Shown piece after piece: positions 1 through 6,204 of a DNA stretch of 10,695 nucleotides. Position 1 is the first letter of the stretch. Every line of letters starts with the position of its first letter. The position numbers and the translations under genes are program-made. The stretch lies in contig CALDKP010000218.1 in NCBI GenBank assembly GCA_937898535.1, positions 1 to 10,695 on the forward strand. Reading direction: 5' to 3'. Under the pieces are notes generated by a model. It saw only the letters and a list, made by a program, of their open reading frames with translations. It searched no databases and had not been told where the DNA came from. Source of the DNA: an uncultured Sphingomonadales bacterium (GTDB lineage: Bacteria; Pseudomonadota; Alphaproteobacteria; Sphingomonadales; Sphingomonadaceae).

Positions 1-1
1 T

Positions 2-361
2 GCATTGTTGCTTGGCGCAACCGCAACCGGCGCGATGGCCTATCAAGCTGGCCGCGACCCTGCATATCAATGTGCGCGGGAAAGCGGACTGGTGGGCGAG
101 AAGCCCGATGGCTATTTGGGTTTCGTCAGCGCGCCTTCGCCCGACATCAAGGCATTGGTGGAGGATATCAATATCAAGCGCAGAGCGGCTTATTCCAAAG
201 AAGCGCTCGCCAATGGTGCGACCATTCAAGAAATGGCGTTGCGCACCGGATGCCGTTTGATTGCAGAGCGCACCGTGGCGGGTGAAAAATACCAGACGCC
301 GTCGGGCCAGTGGAAAACCCGTGATTCCAGCGCACCTGAATTGGACCCGCGCTGTCCTTAA
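2..361 (+). CDS. ydbL: YdbL-family (DUF1318) envelope protein, 3' part
   Basis: Partial gene open from the left edge to TAA at 359-361; the true start lies outside the window. The first visible residues (LLLGATATGAMA) look like the hydrophobic core and Ala-X-Ala-like end of a Sec signal peptide, so the mature protein is probably periplasmic. The rest matches the YdbL/DUF1318 pattern: GLVGEKPDGYLGFV near the N-terminus, LVEDINIKRRAAY in the middle, then a conserved end with QEMALRTGCRLIAERT, GEKYQTPSGQWKTR. Family members are about 105-130 residues, so little is missing. In E. coli ydbL follows ydbH (an AsmA-like protein) and ynbE (a small lipoprotein), implicated in envelope lipid homeostasis; by inference ydbH/ynbE homologues may lie just left of this window. 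A short Cys-containing tail beyond the E. coli end (SSAPELDPRCP) is visible. Confidence 0.85.
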   Translation, partial: ALLLGATATGAMAYQAGRDPAYQCARESGLVGEKPDGYLGFVSAPSPDIKALVEDINIKRRAAYSKEALANGATIQEMALRTGCRLIAERTVAGEKYQTPSGQWKTRDSSAPELDPRCP

Positions 362-451
362 TTCCGTCTTTCGCGAAACTGAAAATACCGGGCCGGGGCA
401 GTGATGCTTCGGCGCTTTCTATTGCGACGCAACATTCTTGGCGACGCGCTG

Positions 452-480
452 TTGACTTGACGAAGGCGCTCTCCTAAAGC
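452..480 (+). promoter_or_regulatory. candidate sigma70-type promoter of the F0 operon
   Basis: TTGACT at 452-457 matches the -35 consensus at 5 of 6 positions. With a 17-nt spacer, TAAAGC at 475-480 is a weak -10 (3 of 6). An overlapping second -35-like TTGACG lies at 457-462. The region sits 67 bp upstream of atpI in a 185-bp gap between two unrelated genes, where a promoter is expected. The -10 side overlaps a dyad (GGCGCT at 465-470, AGCGCC at 478-483). The gap also holds TTTCGCGAAA at 369-378 and a small CGGGG/CCCCG hairpin at 494-506 in the likely mRNA leader. No convincing terminator for ydbL is seen. Based on motif reading only. Confidence 0.4.
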
Positions 481-546
481 GCCGATGCCTAGGCGGGGTT
501 GCCCCGATTGCGTGGCGGTTCCGTGTGTTTATTTGGATGGAATCAC

Positions 547-864
547 ATGATGTCGGACAATTCCGGGCAGGATGGCAAAGGCAAAAGTGACGCCCGGCTC
601 GTGTCGTTAGATATGCAGCTGAAAGCGGCACGGAAAGCCGAAGCAGAACGCTCAGGTCAAGATCAGGCTCCAGCCAAAGGAATGCGGCAAGGGAACAGGG
701 TTTTAACCGAGTTGATCGCGGGTCCTGCTGGTGGTGCTTTGGTTGGTTGGGTCTTGGACCGCTGGCTGGGTATCGCACCTGCGCTCCTGTTGACCTGCAT
801 GTTCTTGGGCATCGCAGTCGCCTTCAGGAATATAATAAGGATTTCAGCAGAGCGTCCGGACTAA
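547..864 (+). CDS. atpI: ATP synthase protein I (AtpI), F0 assembly factor
   Basis: A 105-residue small membrane protein at the head of the F0 operon. The N-terminal ~48 residues are charged and polar, rich in Lys/Ala/Glu. Two hydrophobic segments follow (about 53-70, with glycine-rich GPAGGALVGW, and 76-95), ending in a basic tail, as in the AtpI (ATPase_gene1) family. AtpI is not part of the finished enzyme; it is thought to assist c-ring assembly or stability and has been linked to Mg2+ uptake in some bacteria. The reading frame stays open back to a TTG at 499, but ATG at 547 (or 550) is preferred because GGATGGA at 535-541 is a fitting ribosome binding site and the preceding residues do not look like coding sequence. 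It ends 37 bp before atpB. Confidence 0.85.
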   Translation: MMSDNSGQDGKGKSDARLVSLDMQLKAARKAEAERSGQDQAPAKGMRQGNRVLTELIAGPAGGALVGWVLDRWLGIAPALLLTCMFLGIAVAFRNIIRISAERPD

Positions 865-901
865 ACCGGGCGCTTGACGTGTATATAACAGGGTAGTGAA
901 C

Positions 902-1687
902 GTGGCAGGCGAAAGCGGCAAAATCGATCCGATGTACCAGTTCAAGATTGAGCCGCTCGCGCAGCTTAACCTTGCAGGTTACGACGTCTCCTTCACCAAC
1001 TCATCGTTGTTCATGATGATCGTCCTCGGCGCGCTCTGGCTCTTCATGTGGGGCGGAATGAAGCGCGATCTGGTCCCCGGCCGCTGGCAAATGGCGGTCG
1101 AAGGCGTAACCGGCTTCGTCAACAACATGGTGTCATCCAGCGTCGGCCCCGAAGGCAAGAAATATGTGCCTTTGGTGTTCTCGCTGTTCATGTTCATCCT
1201 GATGGCGAACTTCATGGGCATGATGCCTTTTGGTATCGTCCCCGGCGTGCATCCTTTCACGATCACAAGCCATTTGACCGTCACCGCCGTGCTGGCGCTG
1301 TTCAGCTTTGGCACCGTCTTGGTTGTTGGCTTCTGGCGGCATGGCCTGCATTTCTTCAGCCTGTTTGTTCCGCATGGCACGCCATGGTGGTTGCTCTGGC
1401 TGATCCCGGTCATCGAACTATTCTCATTCATGATCCGTCCATTCAGCCTCGCGCTGCGTTTGTTCGTCGCAATGACCGCAGGGCACATCATGATGAAGGT
1501 GCTTGCCGGATTTGTGATTAACGGTCTGAATGCAGAAGCCGCTTGGGTGCCGATGATCGTCAGCTTCCCGGCCTTTGTTTTGATGATTGGTATTACCCTG
1601 CTTGAACTGCTCGTTTGTGCTATTCAGGCTTATGTTTTCGCGCTTTTGACGTCGCTGTACATCAACGACGCCGTCAATTTGCACTAA
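902..1687 (+). CDS. atpB: F0F1 ATP synthase subunit a
   Basis: Subunit a forms the two proton half-channels beside the c-ring in the inner membrane. From GTG 902 it has 261 residues with several hydrophobic helices (about 34-51, 88-108, 124-145, 163-190, 216-250). The essential channel arginine is R186 in LRLFVAMTAGH, and the conserved Gln is Q242 in IQAYVFALLTSLY. H195 and E235 occupy the places of E. coli E219 and H245, the exchanged pair also found in mitochondrial subunit a. Start choice: an in-frame GTG also exists at 896, but AGGG at 890-893 lies only 2 nt from it and 8 nt from GTG 902. Starting at 902 gives MAGESGKIDPMYQF, which looks like related alphaproteobacterial proteins. It is followed by atpE after 42 bp. 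Confidence 0.97.
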   Translation: MAGESGKIDPMYQFKIEPLAQLNLAGYDVSFTNSSLFMMIVLGALWLFMWGGMKRDLVPGRWQMAVEGVTGFVNNMVSSSVGPEGKKYVPLVFSLFMFILMANFMGMMPFGIVPGVHPFTITSHLTVTAVLALFSFGTVLVVGFWRHGLHFFSLFVPHGTPWWLLWLIPVIELFSFMIRPFSLALRLFVAMTAGHIMMKVLAGFVINGLNAEAAWVPMIVSFPAFVLMIGITLLELLVCAIQAYVFALLTSLYINDAVNLH

Positions 1688-1703
1688 GATTTCAACCACT
1701 AAG

Positions 1704-1729
1704 TTTTATTTTTAACAGGAGTTATTATC
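1704..1729 (+). promoter_or_regulatory. U-rich translation initiation region of atpE
   Basis: The 42-bp gap before atpE contains TTTTATTTTTAA at 1704-1715, immediately followed by a near-perfect Shine-Dalgarno AGGAG at 1717-1721, 8 nt from the ATG at 1730. The AT-rich stretch stands out in GC-rich surroundings and should keep the start site unstructured. A U-rich element in the same place boosts c-subunit translation in E. coli (the atpE translational enhancer); an equivalent role here is inferred from position and composition. Confidence 0.55.
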
Positions 1730-1957
1730 ATGGACGCAGAAGCAGCCCAAATGATCGGTGCCGGTCTGGCAGCAATTGGTGCCGGTATCGCCGCTGGCGG
1801 TGTTGGTAACGTTTTTAGCTCGTTCCTTCAGGGCGCGTTGCGTAACCCTGCAGCAGCTGACAGCCAGCAGGGCCGTCTGTTCATCGGCTTCGCCGCCGTC
1901 GAACTTCTCGGTCTGCTCGCGTTCGTTATCGCGATGATCCTGATCTTCGTTGCCTAA
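1730..1957 (+). CDS. atpE: F0F1 ATP synthase subunit c (proteolipid)
   Basis: A 75-residue hairpin membrane protein that forms the rotating c-ring. Helix 1 (about 8-33) contains the glycine-rich packing face GAGLAAIGAGIAAGGVG. The polar loop has the conserved R38-N39-P40. Helix 2 (about 49-74) carries the proton-carrying carboxylate E58 in FAAVELLGLLAF. Glu rather than Asp is usual outside enterobacteria. The residue after E58 is Leu rather than the Ser/Thr of sodium-type rings, so proton coupling is inferred. The start is clear: AGGAG 8 nt upstream, preceded by a U-rich stretch. Because 10-15 copies of c are needed per enzyme, the strong initiation region and the hairpin just after the gene fit higher expression than its neighbours. 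Confidence 0.98.
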   Translation: MDAEAAQMIGAGLAAIGAGIAAGGVGNVFSSFLQGALRNPAAADSQQGRLFIGFAAVELLGLLAFVIAMILIFVA

Positions 1958-1968
1958 TTGACGGTTTC

Positions 1969-1988
1969 GCCCCGGCAACCGCCGGGGC
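1969..1988 (+). promoter_or_regulatory. GC-rich intercistronic stem-loop after atpE
   Basis: GCCCCGGC at 1969-1976 and GCCGGGGC at 1981-1988 form a perfect 8-bp stem with an AACC tetraloop, 11 nt after the atpE stop and before ATTTCC. There is no full U-run, so a complete intrinsic terminator is unlikely. Since the b' and b genes continue downstream, partial attenuation or protection of the upstream atpE mRNA from 3' exonucleases is a better reading. The structure is seen directly; the function is inferred. Confidence 0.6.
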
Positions 1989-2015
1989 ATTTCCTCAATA
2001 GGATGAGCGCGTAAT

Positions 2016-2510
2016 ATGCCACAAATTGCCCAGATTCTTGAAACTTATGCATCACAGTTTTTTTGGCTGATGATTGTCTTTGGCTTGGTCTATTTTACGA
2101 TCGGTCATGGCATGCTGCCAAAAGTGGAAGCGACAATGGACGCACGTAATCGCAAGATTGCGGACGACCTTGCGGCTGCCGAACGTGCGCGTGCGGAAGC
2201 GGATGATTTGGGGGATAGTGGCGAAGCAGGACTTGCTGCTGCGCGGGCTGCGGCCCAAGCCAAAGCAAGCGATGCGAAAGCAAAAGGCGCCAAAGACGCG
2301 GATGCCCGTTTGGCGAAAGCCGATGCGGAAGTGGGCGTAAAGCTCGCCGCTGCGGAAGCCGCGCTTTCGGCTGCAACAGCCAAGGCAATGGCAAGCATTG
2401 AAACCGTGGCTGCGGACGCCGCTGCGGACATCGTTGCCAAGGTTTCGGGCGCGAAAGTTACCCCGGCACAGGCCGCAAAAGCAGTGAAGGCGGTAATGTC
2501 CAATGGCTAA
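2016..2510 (+). CDS. atpG: F0F1 ATP synthase subunit b' (peripheral stalk)
   Basis: A 164-residue subunit with one N-terminal membrane helix (about 12-30, FFWLMIVFGLVYFTIG) followed by a long Ala/Glu/Lys-rich stalk helix beginning HGMLPKVEATMDARNRKIADDLAAAE. This is the pattern of the b/b' subunits that hold F1 against the membrane. The start MPQIAQILETYASQFFW is typical of alphaproteobacterial b', which is present in addition to b. GGATGAG at 2001-2007 serves as ribosome binding site, and contains a 3-codon ATG-to-TAA mini-frame (2003-2014) ending just before the start. Its 3' end overlaps atpF by 8 bp. The stalk is unusually rich in glycine (G66, G69, G72, G91, G107). The gene is also called atpF' or atpX. 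Confidence 0.9.
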   Translation: MPQIAQILETYASQFFWLMIVFGLVYFTIGHGMLPKVEATMDARNRKIADDLAAAERARAEADDLGDSGEAGLAAARAAAQAKASDAKAKGAKDADARLAKADAEVGVKLAAAEAALSAATAKAMASIETVAADAAADIVAKVSGAKVTPAQAAKAVKAVMSNG

Positions 2511-3147
2511 TCCTGCAGCATCCACCGACACAGCAGCGGCAACAACCGCCGTTGTTCCAACAGCAGACGTCGCCGCACCCGCTGCGGCGCCTACCGCTGA
2601 AACCGCCGCGCCTGCCGCGCACGCTTCGACGGAAGCACATGGCGGTGCGGAAGAGCATGTCACACCTTCGGCACTTGGCTTTGACGCCTCGATGCTGGTG
2701 GCTTTGGCGATGCTTGCAGTCATCATCTTGGCAATCTGGAAAAAAGTGCCCGCGATGATCGCCGGTGCATTGGACGGACAGATTGCCGGCATTAAGCAAC
2801 AGCTGGACCAAGCAACCGCGCTGCGTGCCGAAGCTGAAAATATCAAGGTCGAGTATGAAGCAAAGGCAAAGCAGGCGGCGCTTGATGCCGATGCGATGAA
2901 AGCCTCTGCCGAAGCTGAAGCGAAACAGATTGTTGCCCGCGCAAAGACTGATGCGACCGCATTGATCGAACGCCGTGCGAAGGCGGCGGAAGAAAAGATT
3001 GCTGCTGCTGAGCGTGCCGCAATCGCGGATGTCCGCAACAAGGCCGCAAGTGCTGCTGCAGCTGCTGCAGCGCAATTGATCGCCGCGCATCATGATGCAA
3101 AAGCCGACGCAGCCTTGATCGACCAATCGATCGCTTCGCTGAACTAA
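2503..3147 (+). CDS. atpF: F0F1 ATP synthase subunit b, with Ala/Pro-rich N-terminal extension
   Basis: A 214-residue peripheral-stalk subunit. Residues 1-57 are a low-complexity Ala/Thr/Pro leader with acidic and His residues. The membrane helix is about 61-79 (DASMLVALAMLAVIILAIW), and the remainder is a heptad-like Ala/Glu/Lys coiled coil (about 85-195) that should pair with b' and contact F1. b subunits are usually about 155-180 residues; the excess is the leader, which contains no internal Met before residue 64, so a shorter start is not available without losing the membrane helix. The start ATG 2503 lies inside the last codons of the b' gene (8-bp overlap), implying translational coupling. 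It is the last gene of the F0 operon here; delta, alpha, gamma, beta and epsilon are not in the window, as usual for this class. Confidence 0.93.
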   Translation: MANPAASTDTAAATTAVVPTADVAAPAAAPTAETAAPAAHASTEAHGGAEEHVTPSALGFDASMLVALAMLAVIILAIWKKVPAMIAGALDGQIAGIKQQLDQATALRAEAENIKVEYEAKAKQAALDADAMKASAEAEAKQIVARAKTDATALIERRAKAAEEKIAAAERAAIADVRNKAASAAAAAAAQLIAAHHDAKADAALIDQSIASLN

Positions 3148-3155
3148 GTTTGGTG

Positions 3156-3227
3156 GTTCCCGCGCAGGCGGGAACACAACTTCCGGACATATAATGTTGC
3201 CCCGTCCGTGCGGGAATGACGTTGTGT
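3156..3227. repeat. REP-like hairpin cluster between atpF and uvrC
   Basis: GTTCCCGC (3156-3163) and GCGGGAAC (3168-3175) form a perfect 8-bp stem with a GCAG loop. Further on, CCCG (3201-3204) and CGGG (3211-3214) form a weaker one in GTGCGGGAATGACG. The two are bracketed by ACACAAC (3174-3180) and its exact reverse complement GTTGTGT (3221-3227), so the whole unit is palindromic at a larger scale. The TTCCCGC...GCGGGAA(TGACG) wording resembles short palindromic repeats common between proteobacterial genes. No U-run follows, so this is not a standard terminator, though it may trim or end the atp transcript. Confidence 0.55.
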
Positions 3228-3258
3228 AGCGCACCGACCTTGCCTACATCACCCCGAC

Positions 3259-5196
3259 ATGTCCAAAGCCGACCGCCCCGATCAACCCAATGCGGCTTCT
3301 CGTTTTAACGAGGAGCAGGCGACCTATGCCGTGCGTGGTGCGGACACACCTGATCTGGAAACCGGCACAGCCGCCATCCGCAATGTCCTGAAGACCTTGC
3401 CGCTGAAACCCGGCGTGTACCGGATGCACGACGCGCGCGGCGAAATATTATATGTCGGCAAGGCGCGTGCGCTGAAGAACCGCGTCGGCAATTATGTGCA
3501 GATCGACCGCTTGCCCAACCGCCTGCGCAGAATGGTTGCGCTGACGCGTTCGATGACGATTGTGACCACCAACAGCGAGGCGGAGGCCCTGTTGTTGGAG
3601 GCGCAGCTGATCAAGCGTTATCGCCCGGCCTATAATGTGCTGCTGCGCGACGACAAAAGCTTCCCCTTCATCCTGCTGCGCGCAGACCATAAATTCCCGC
3701 GTATCCAGAAACATCGCGGTGCACGGCGGAACAAGGGGCATTATTACGGCCCCTTTGCCAGCGCGGGGTCGGTCAACCAGACGCTGAATGCGCTGCAAAA
3801 GCTGTTCCTGTTGCGCAGCTGTTCGGACAGTTTTTTCAACAACCGCGACCGGCCATGCCTGTTGTATCAAATCAAGCGCTGTTCCGCGCCATGCGTTGGC
3901 CGGATTGATGACCAATCTTATGACGGCCTGGTTGCTGATGCCAAATCCTTCCTCGACGGCAAATCTTCTGCGGTGCAGGCAAAGCTGGCGAAGGAAATGG
4001 AGGGCGCGGCCGAAGCGCTCGATTTCGAACGCGCCGCCATGCTGCGCGACCGGCTGAAGGCGCTGACATTCATTCAAGGGTCGCAGGCGATTAACGCGCA
4101 GGGCGTTGGCGATGCGGATATCTTTGCCTTGGCCCACCGCAATGGCGTGATGGGTATTCAGGCGTTTTTCATTCGCGGCGGGCAAAATTGGGGGCATCGT
4201 TCGTTTTTCCCGTCACATGTGGCCGAAATGACCGAGGATGAGGTGTTCACCAGCTTCCTCGCGCAATTTTACGAAGATGTGCCGCCCGCAAAATGCATAT
4301 TGCTCGACCGCGAACTGACCGAAGCGGATTTGTTGGCGGAGGCATTGTCCGAACGTGCCGAGCGCAAGATTGAAATCAGCGTGCCACAACGTGGCGACCG
4401 CGTCCGGCTGGTTAAACAGGCCACGCGCAATGCCGAAGAGGCGTTGGACCGGCGCTTGGCAGAGAGCACGACGCAGGGCAAGTTGCTGCAAGAGGTGGCG
4501 GACCTGTTTGAACTGCCCGAGCCACCCCGCCGGATCGAAATTTACGACAACAGCCATATTCAGGGCAGCAATGCGCTTGGCGCGATGGTCGTTGCCGGAC
4601 CCGAAGGCTTTATCAAGGGCCAGTATCGCAAGTTTAACATCAAACAGGCCGCGACCGACGATGACTTTGCGATGATGCGCGAGGTGTTCCAGCGCCGCTT
4701 TGCGCGTGCGCAGGAAGATGATCCCGACCGCGACAGCGGGCAGTGGCCTGACTTGGTGCTGATTGACGGCGGCAAGGGGCAGATGAGCAGCGTGAAGGCT
4801 GCGCTGGAGGAAATCGGTGTTGATGACGTGCCATTGATCGCCATTGCCAAAGGCCCGCATCATGGCCGCGACGGCCGCGAGGTTTTCCACTTCCCCGACG
4901 GACGCGAATTGACCTTACCGGTGAACGCGCCCGTCCTATTCTACCTGCAGCGCCTGCGCGATGAGGTGCACCGTTACGCCATTGGTGCGCACCGTGCGAA
5001 ACGCAGCAAGGCGATAACCGTCAGCCCGCTGGACGAAGTGCCCGGCGTCGGGCCTTCGCGTAAAAAGGCCCTCTTGCTGCATTTCGGCACCGCGCGCGCC
5101 GTGCGCAATGCCAGCCTTGAAGACTTGCAGAAAGCGCCGGGGGTTTCCGCTGCCGTGGCGCAGACGGTGTATGATTTCTTCCATGCGGACGGATGA
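3259..5196 (+). CDS. uvrC: UvrABC nucleotide excision repair endonuclease subunit C
   Basis: A 645-residue UvrC, which makes both incisions around bulky DNA lesions after UvrA/UvrB recognition. Order of parts: a ~45-residue N-terminal extension (RFNEEQATYAVRG); the GIY-YIG nuclease for the 3' cut (GVY 52-54, YVG 65-67, R75, E114); a four-Cys region (C188, C200, C208, C212); the UVR/UvrB-binding helix (about 238-268, ALDFERAAMLRDRLKAL); the RNase H-like nuclease for the 5' cut, with likely acidic and His residues D430 (IYDNSHIQG), D503 (LIDGGKGQ) and H571 (DEVHRYA); and a C-terminal double helix-hairpin-helix (about 592-640, VPGVGPSRKKALL, LQKAPGVSAAVA). Length is normal. No clear Shine-Dalgarno precedes ATG 3259; the extension reads like related proteins, so this start is kept. 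It appears to be transcribed separately from atp. Confidence 0.97.
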   Translation: MSKADRPDQPNAASRFNEEQATYAVRGADTPDLETGTAAIRNVLKTLPLKPGVYRMHDARGEILYVGKARALKNRVGNYVQIDRLPNRLRRMVALTRSMTIVTTNSEAEALLLEAQLIKRYRPAYNVLLRDDKSFPFILLRADHKFPRIQKHRGARRNKGHYYGPFASAGSVNQTLNALQKLFLLRSCSDSFFNNRDRPCLLYQIKRCSAPCVGRIDDQSYDGLVADAKSFLDGKSSAVQAKLAKEMEGAAEALDFERAAMLRDRLKALTFIQGSQAINAQGVGDADIFALAHRNGVMGIQAFFIRGGQNWGHRSFFPSHVAEMTEDEVFTSFLAQFYEDVPPAKCILLDRELTEADLLAEALSERAERKIEISVPQRGDRVRLVKQATRNAEEALDRRLAESTTQGKLLQEVADLFELPEPPRRIEIYDNSHIQGSNALGAMVVAGPEGFIKGQYRKFNIKQAATDDDFAMMREVFQRRFARAQEDDPDRDSGQWPDLVLIDGGKGQMSSVKAALEEIGVDDVPLIAIAKGPHHGRDGREVFHFPDGRELTLPVNAPVLFYLQRLRDEVHRYAIGAHRAKRSKAITVSPLDEVPGVGPSRKKALLLHFGTARAVRNASLEDLQKAPGVSAAVAQTVYDFFHADG

Positions 5197-5251
5197 TGTG
5201 GCCTTGCAGTTGTTCAGCAGCTGATTAGAAAGGCGGGTAGGGGAGAATATC

Positions 5252-6145
5252 ATGCCAAATATCCGCGCCAACAATATCGATATATATTATGAGGAAAACG
5301 GCCCCGCCGATGGTCCGGTGATCCTGCTCGTCATGGGCCTTGGTGCGCAAATGATTGCGTGGCCGGACGAGTTTATTGATGGTCTCGTCGCCAAGGGGCA
5401 TCGCGTTATCCATTATGATAATCGGGACGTTGGCCTTTCGCAGCGGATCGACGGGGCAAAGACTCCAAATCTGGTCTGGACAATGTTGAAGGCACGCTTC
5501 GGCTTGCCCGTGCGCGTTCCTTACACGCTGACCGATATGGCAGCAGACGGCATTGGGTTGCTCGATGCGCTGGGCATCGACAAAGCGCATGTGGCCGGCG
5601 CGTCGATGGGCCGGATGATCGTCCAATTGATGGCGGCGAACCATCGTGAGCGCCTGCTGAGCATGACGTCGATCATGTCCTCCAGCGGTAAGCCGGGCCT
5701 TCCGGGCGCGCGTGCAGATATCCAGAAGAGCTTCATGGTCAAGCGCCCGCCCGACGCGAGTCGTGACGAAGCGGTGGCATTCGGCACCGAACTGGTGCGG
5801 TCGTTTTCCTATCCCGATCCGGCTCGCCCTGAGAATGCCCATGCCGAATTGACCGCCAAGGCTTTCGACCGTGGCTATTACCCCGTGGGGACAAGGCGGC
5901 AATTGCTCGCGATTATCGCGGATGGCAGCCGGGTCGAACGCTTGAAGACAATCACGACGCCGACTTTGGTGGTGCATGGCGGCGCTGATCCGCTTGTACC
6001 CAAAGAAGGCAGCGAGGATATCGCCCGTCACATTCCCGGCGCGCGTTTGGAGATCATCGACGAAATGGCGCATGATCTCCCGCCCTCGCAAGTGGGCCGC
6101 ATGGTGGATTTGATCGCCGGACACGCCAAGCAAGCGCATCGATAA
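5252..6145 (+). CDS. alpha/beta-hydrolase fold protein, substrate unknown
   Basis: A 297-residue cytoplasmic alpha/beta hydrolase with no signal peptide. Visible features: oxyanion-side segment VILLVMGLGAQMIAW (23-37), the strand HYDNRDVGLS (54-63), nucleophile elbow GASMG with S118, acid D246 in VVHGGADPLVP and catalytic H274 in EMAHDLPP. These make a complete Ser-Asp-His triad. The NRDVGLS and GASMG wording places it near the aclacinomycin methylesterase/RdmC-like and other lipase or esterase-type members; the real substrate cannot be read. The usual GxSMGG elbow has Arg at 121 (GASMGRMIVQ). AGGGGAG at 5239-5245, 6 nt before ATG 5252, is a strong ribosome binding site. A weak promoter-like pair (TTGCAG 5204-5209, TAGAAA 5226-5231) may drive it. 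It lies 55 bp after uvrC, with no functional link evident. Confidence 0.85.
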   Translation: MPNIRANNIDIYYEENGPADGPVILLVMGLGAQMIAWPDEFIDGLVAKGHRVIHYDNRDVGLSQRIDGAKTPNLVWTMLKARFGLPVRVPYTLTDMAADGIGLLDALGIDKAHVAGASMGRMIVQLMAANHRERLLSMTSIMSSSGKPGLPGARADIQKSFMVKRPPDASRDEAVAFGTELVRSFSYPDPARPENAHAELTAKAFDRGYYPVGTRRQLLAIIADGSRVERLKTITTPTLVVHGGADPLVPKEGSEDIARHIPGARLEIIDEMAHDLPPSQVGRMVDLIAGHAKQAHR

Positions 6146-6170
6146 AAATGCTGCACTGCACAATTTATGC

Positions 6171-6198
6171 TTGCACGCACCGGTTGGTTCGATAGTCT
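6171..6198 (+). promoter_or_regulatory. candidate promoter placing transcription start at the ATG (leaderless)
   Basis: TTGCAC at 6171-6176 and TAGTCT at 6193-6198 form a -35/-10-like pair with a 16-nt spacer. The -10 ends 6 nt before the ATG at 6205, so transcription would begin at or next to the start codon. No Shine-Dalgarno is visible before this ATG, which fits leaderless translation, common in alphaproteobacteria. Each hexamer is only a partial match. Confidence 0.3.
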
Positions 6199-6204
6199 AA
6201 GCCG

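Noticed and set aside
369..378. TTTCGCGAAA palindrome as an operator or terminator after ydbL
   Set aside because: Only 10 bp with no loop or U-run; palindromes of this size are expected by chance.
874..889. TTGAC and TATATAAC just before atpB as a promoter
   Set aside because: The two elements are only 5 nt apart, no -35 lies at the right distance from the -10, and the gap is inside a tight operon.
2052..3041. Long open frame (329 codons) on the minus strand opposite atpF'/atpF
   Set aside because: Its Ala/Ser-rich, repetitive product mirrors the Ala-rich codons of the two stalk subunits; no start signal or family resemblance.
3222..3250. Promoter for uvrC (TTGTGT and TACATC, 17-nt spacer)
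   Set aside because: Each hexamer matches only 3 of 6 positions and the -35 overlaps the repeat; too weak to list as a feature.
5225..6163. Open frame of 312 codons on the minus strand opposite the alpha/beta hydrolase
   Set aside because: Antisense to a gene with a complete catalytic triad and a strong ribosome binding site; no recognisable domain.
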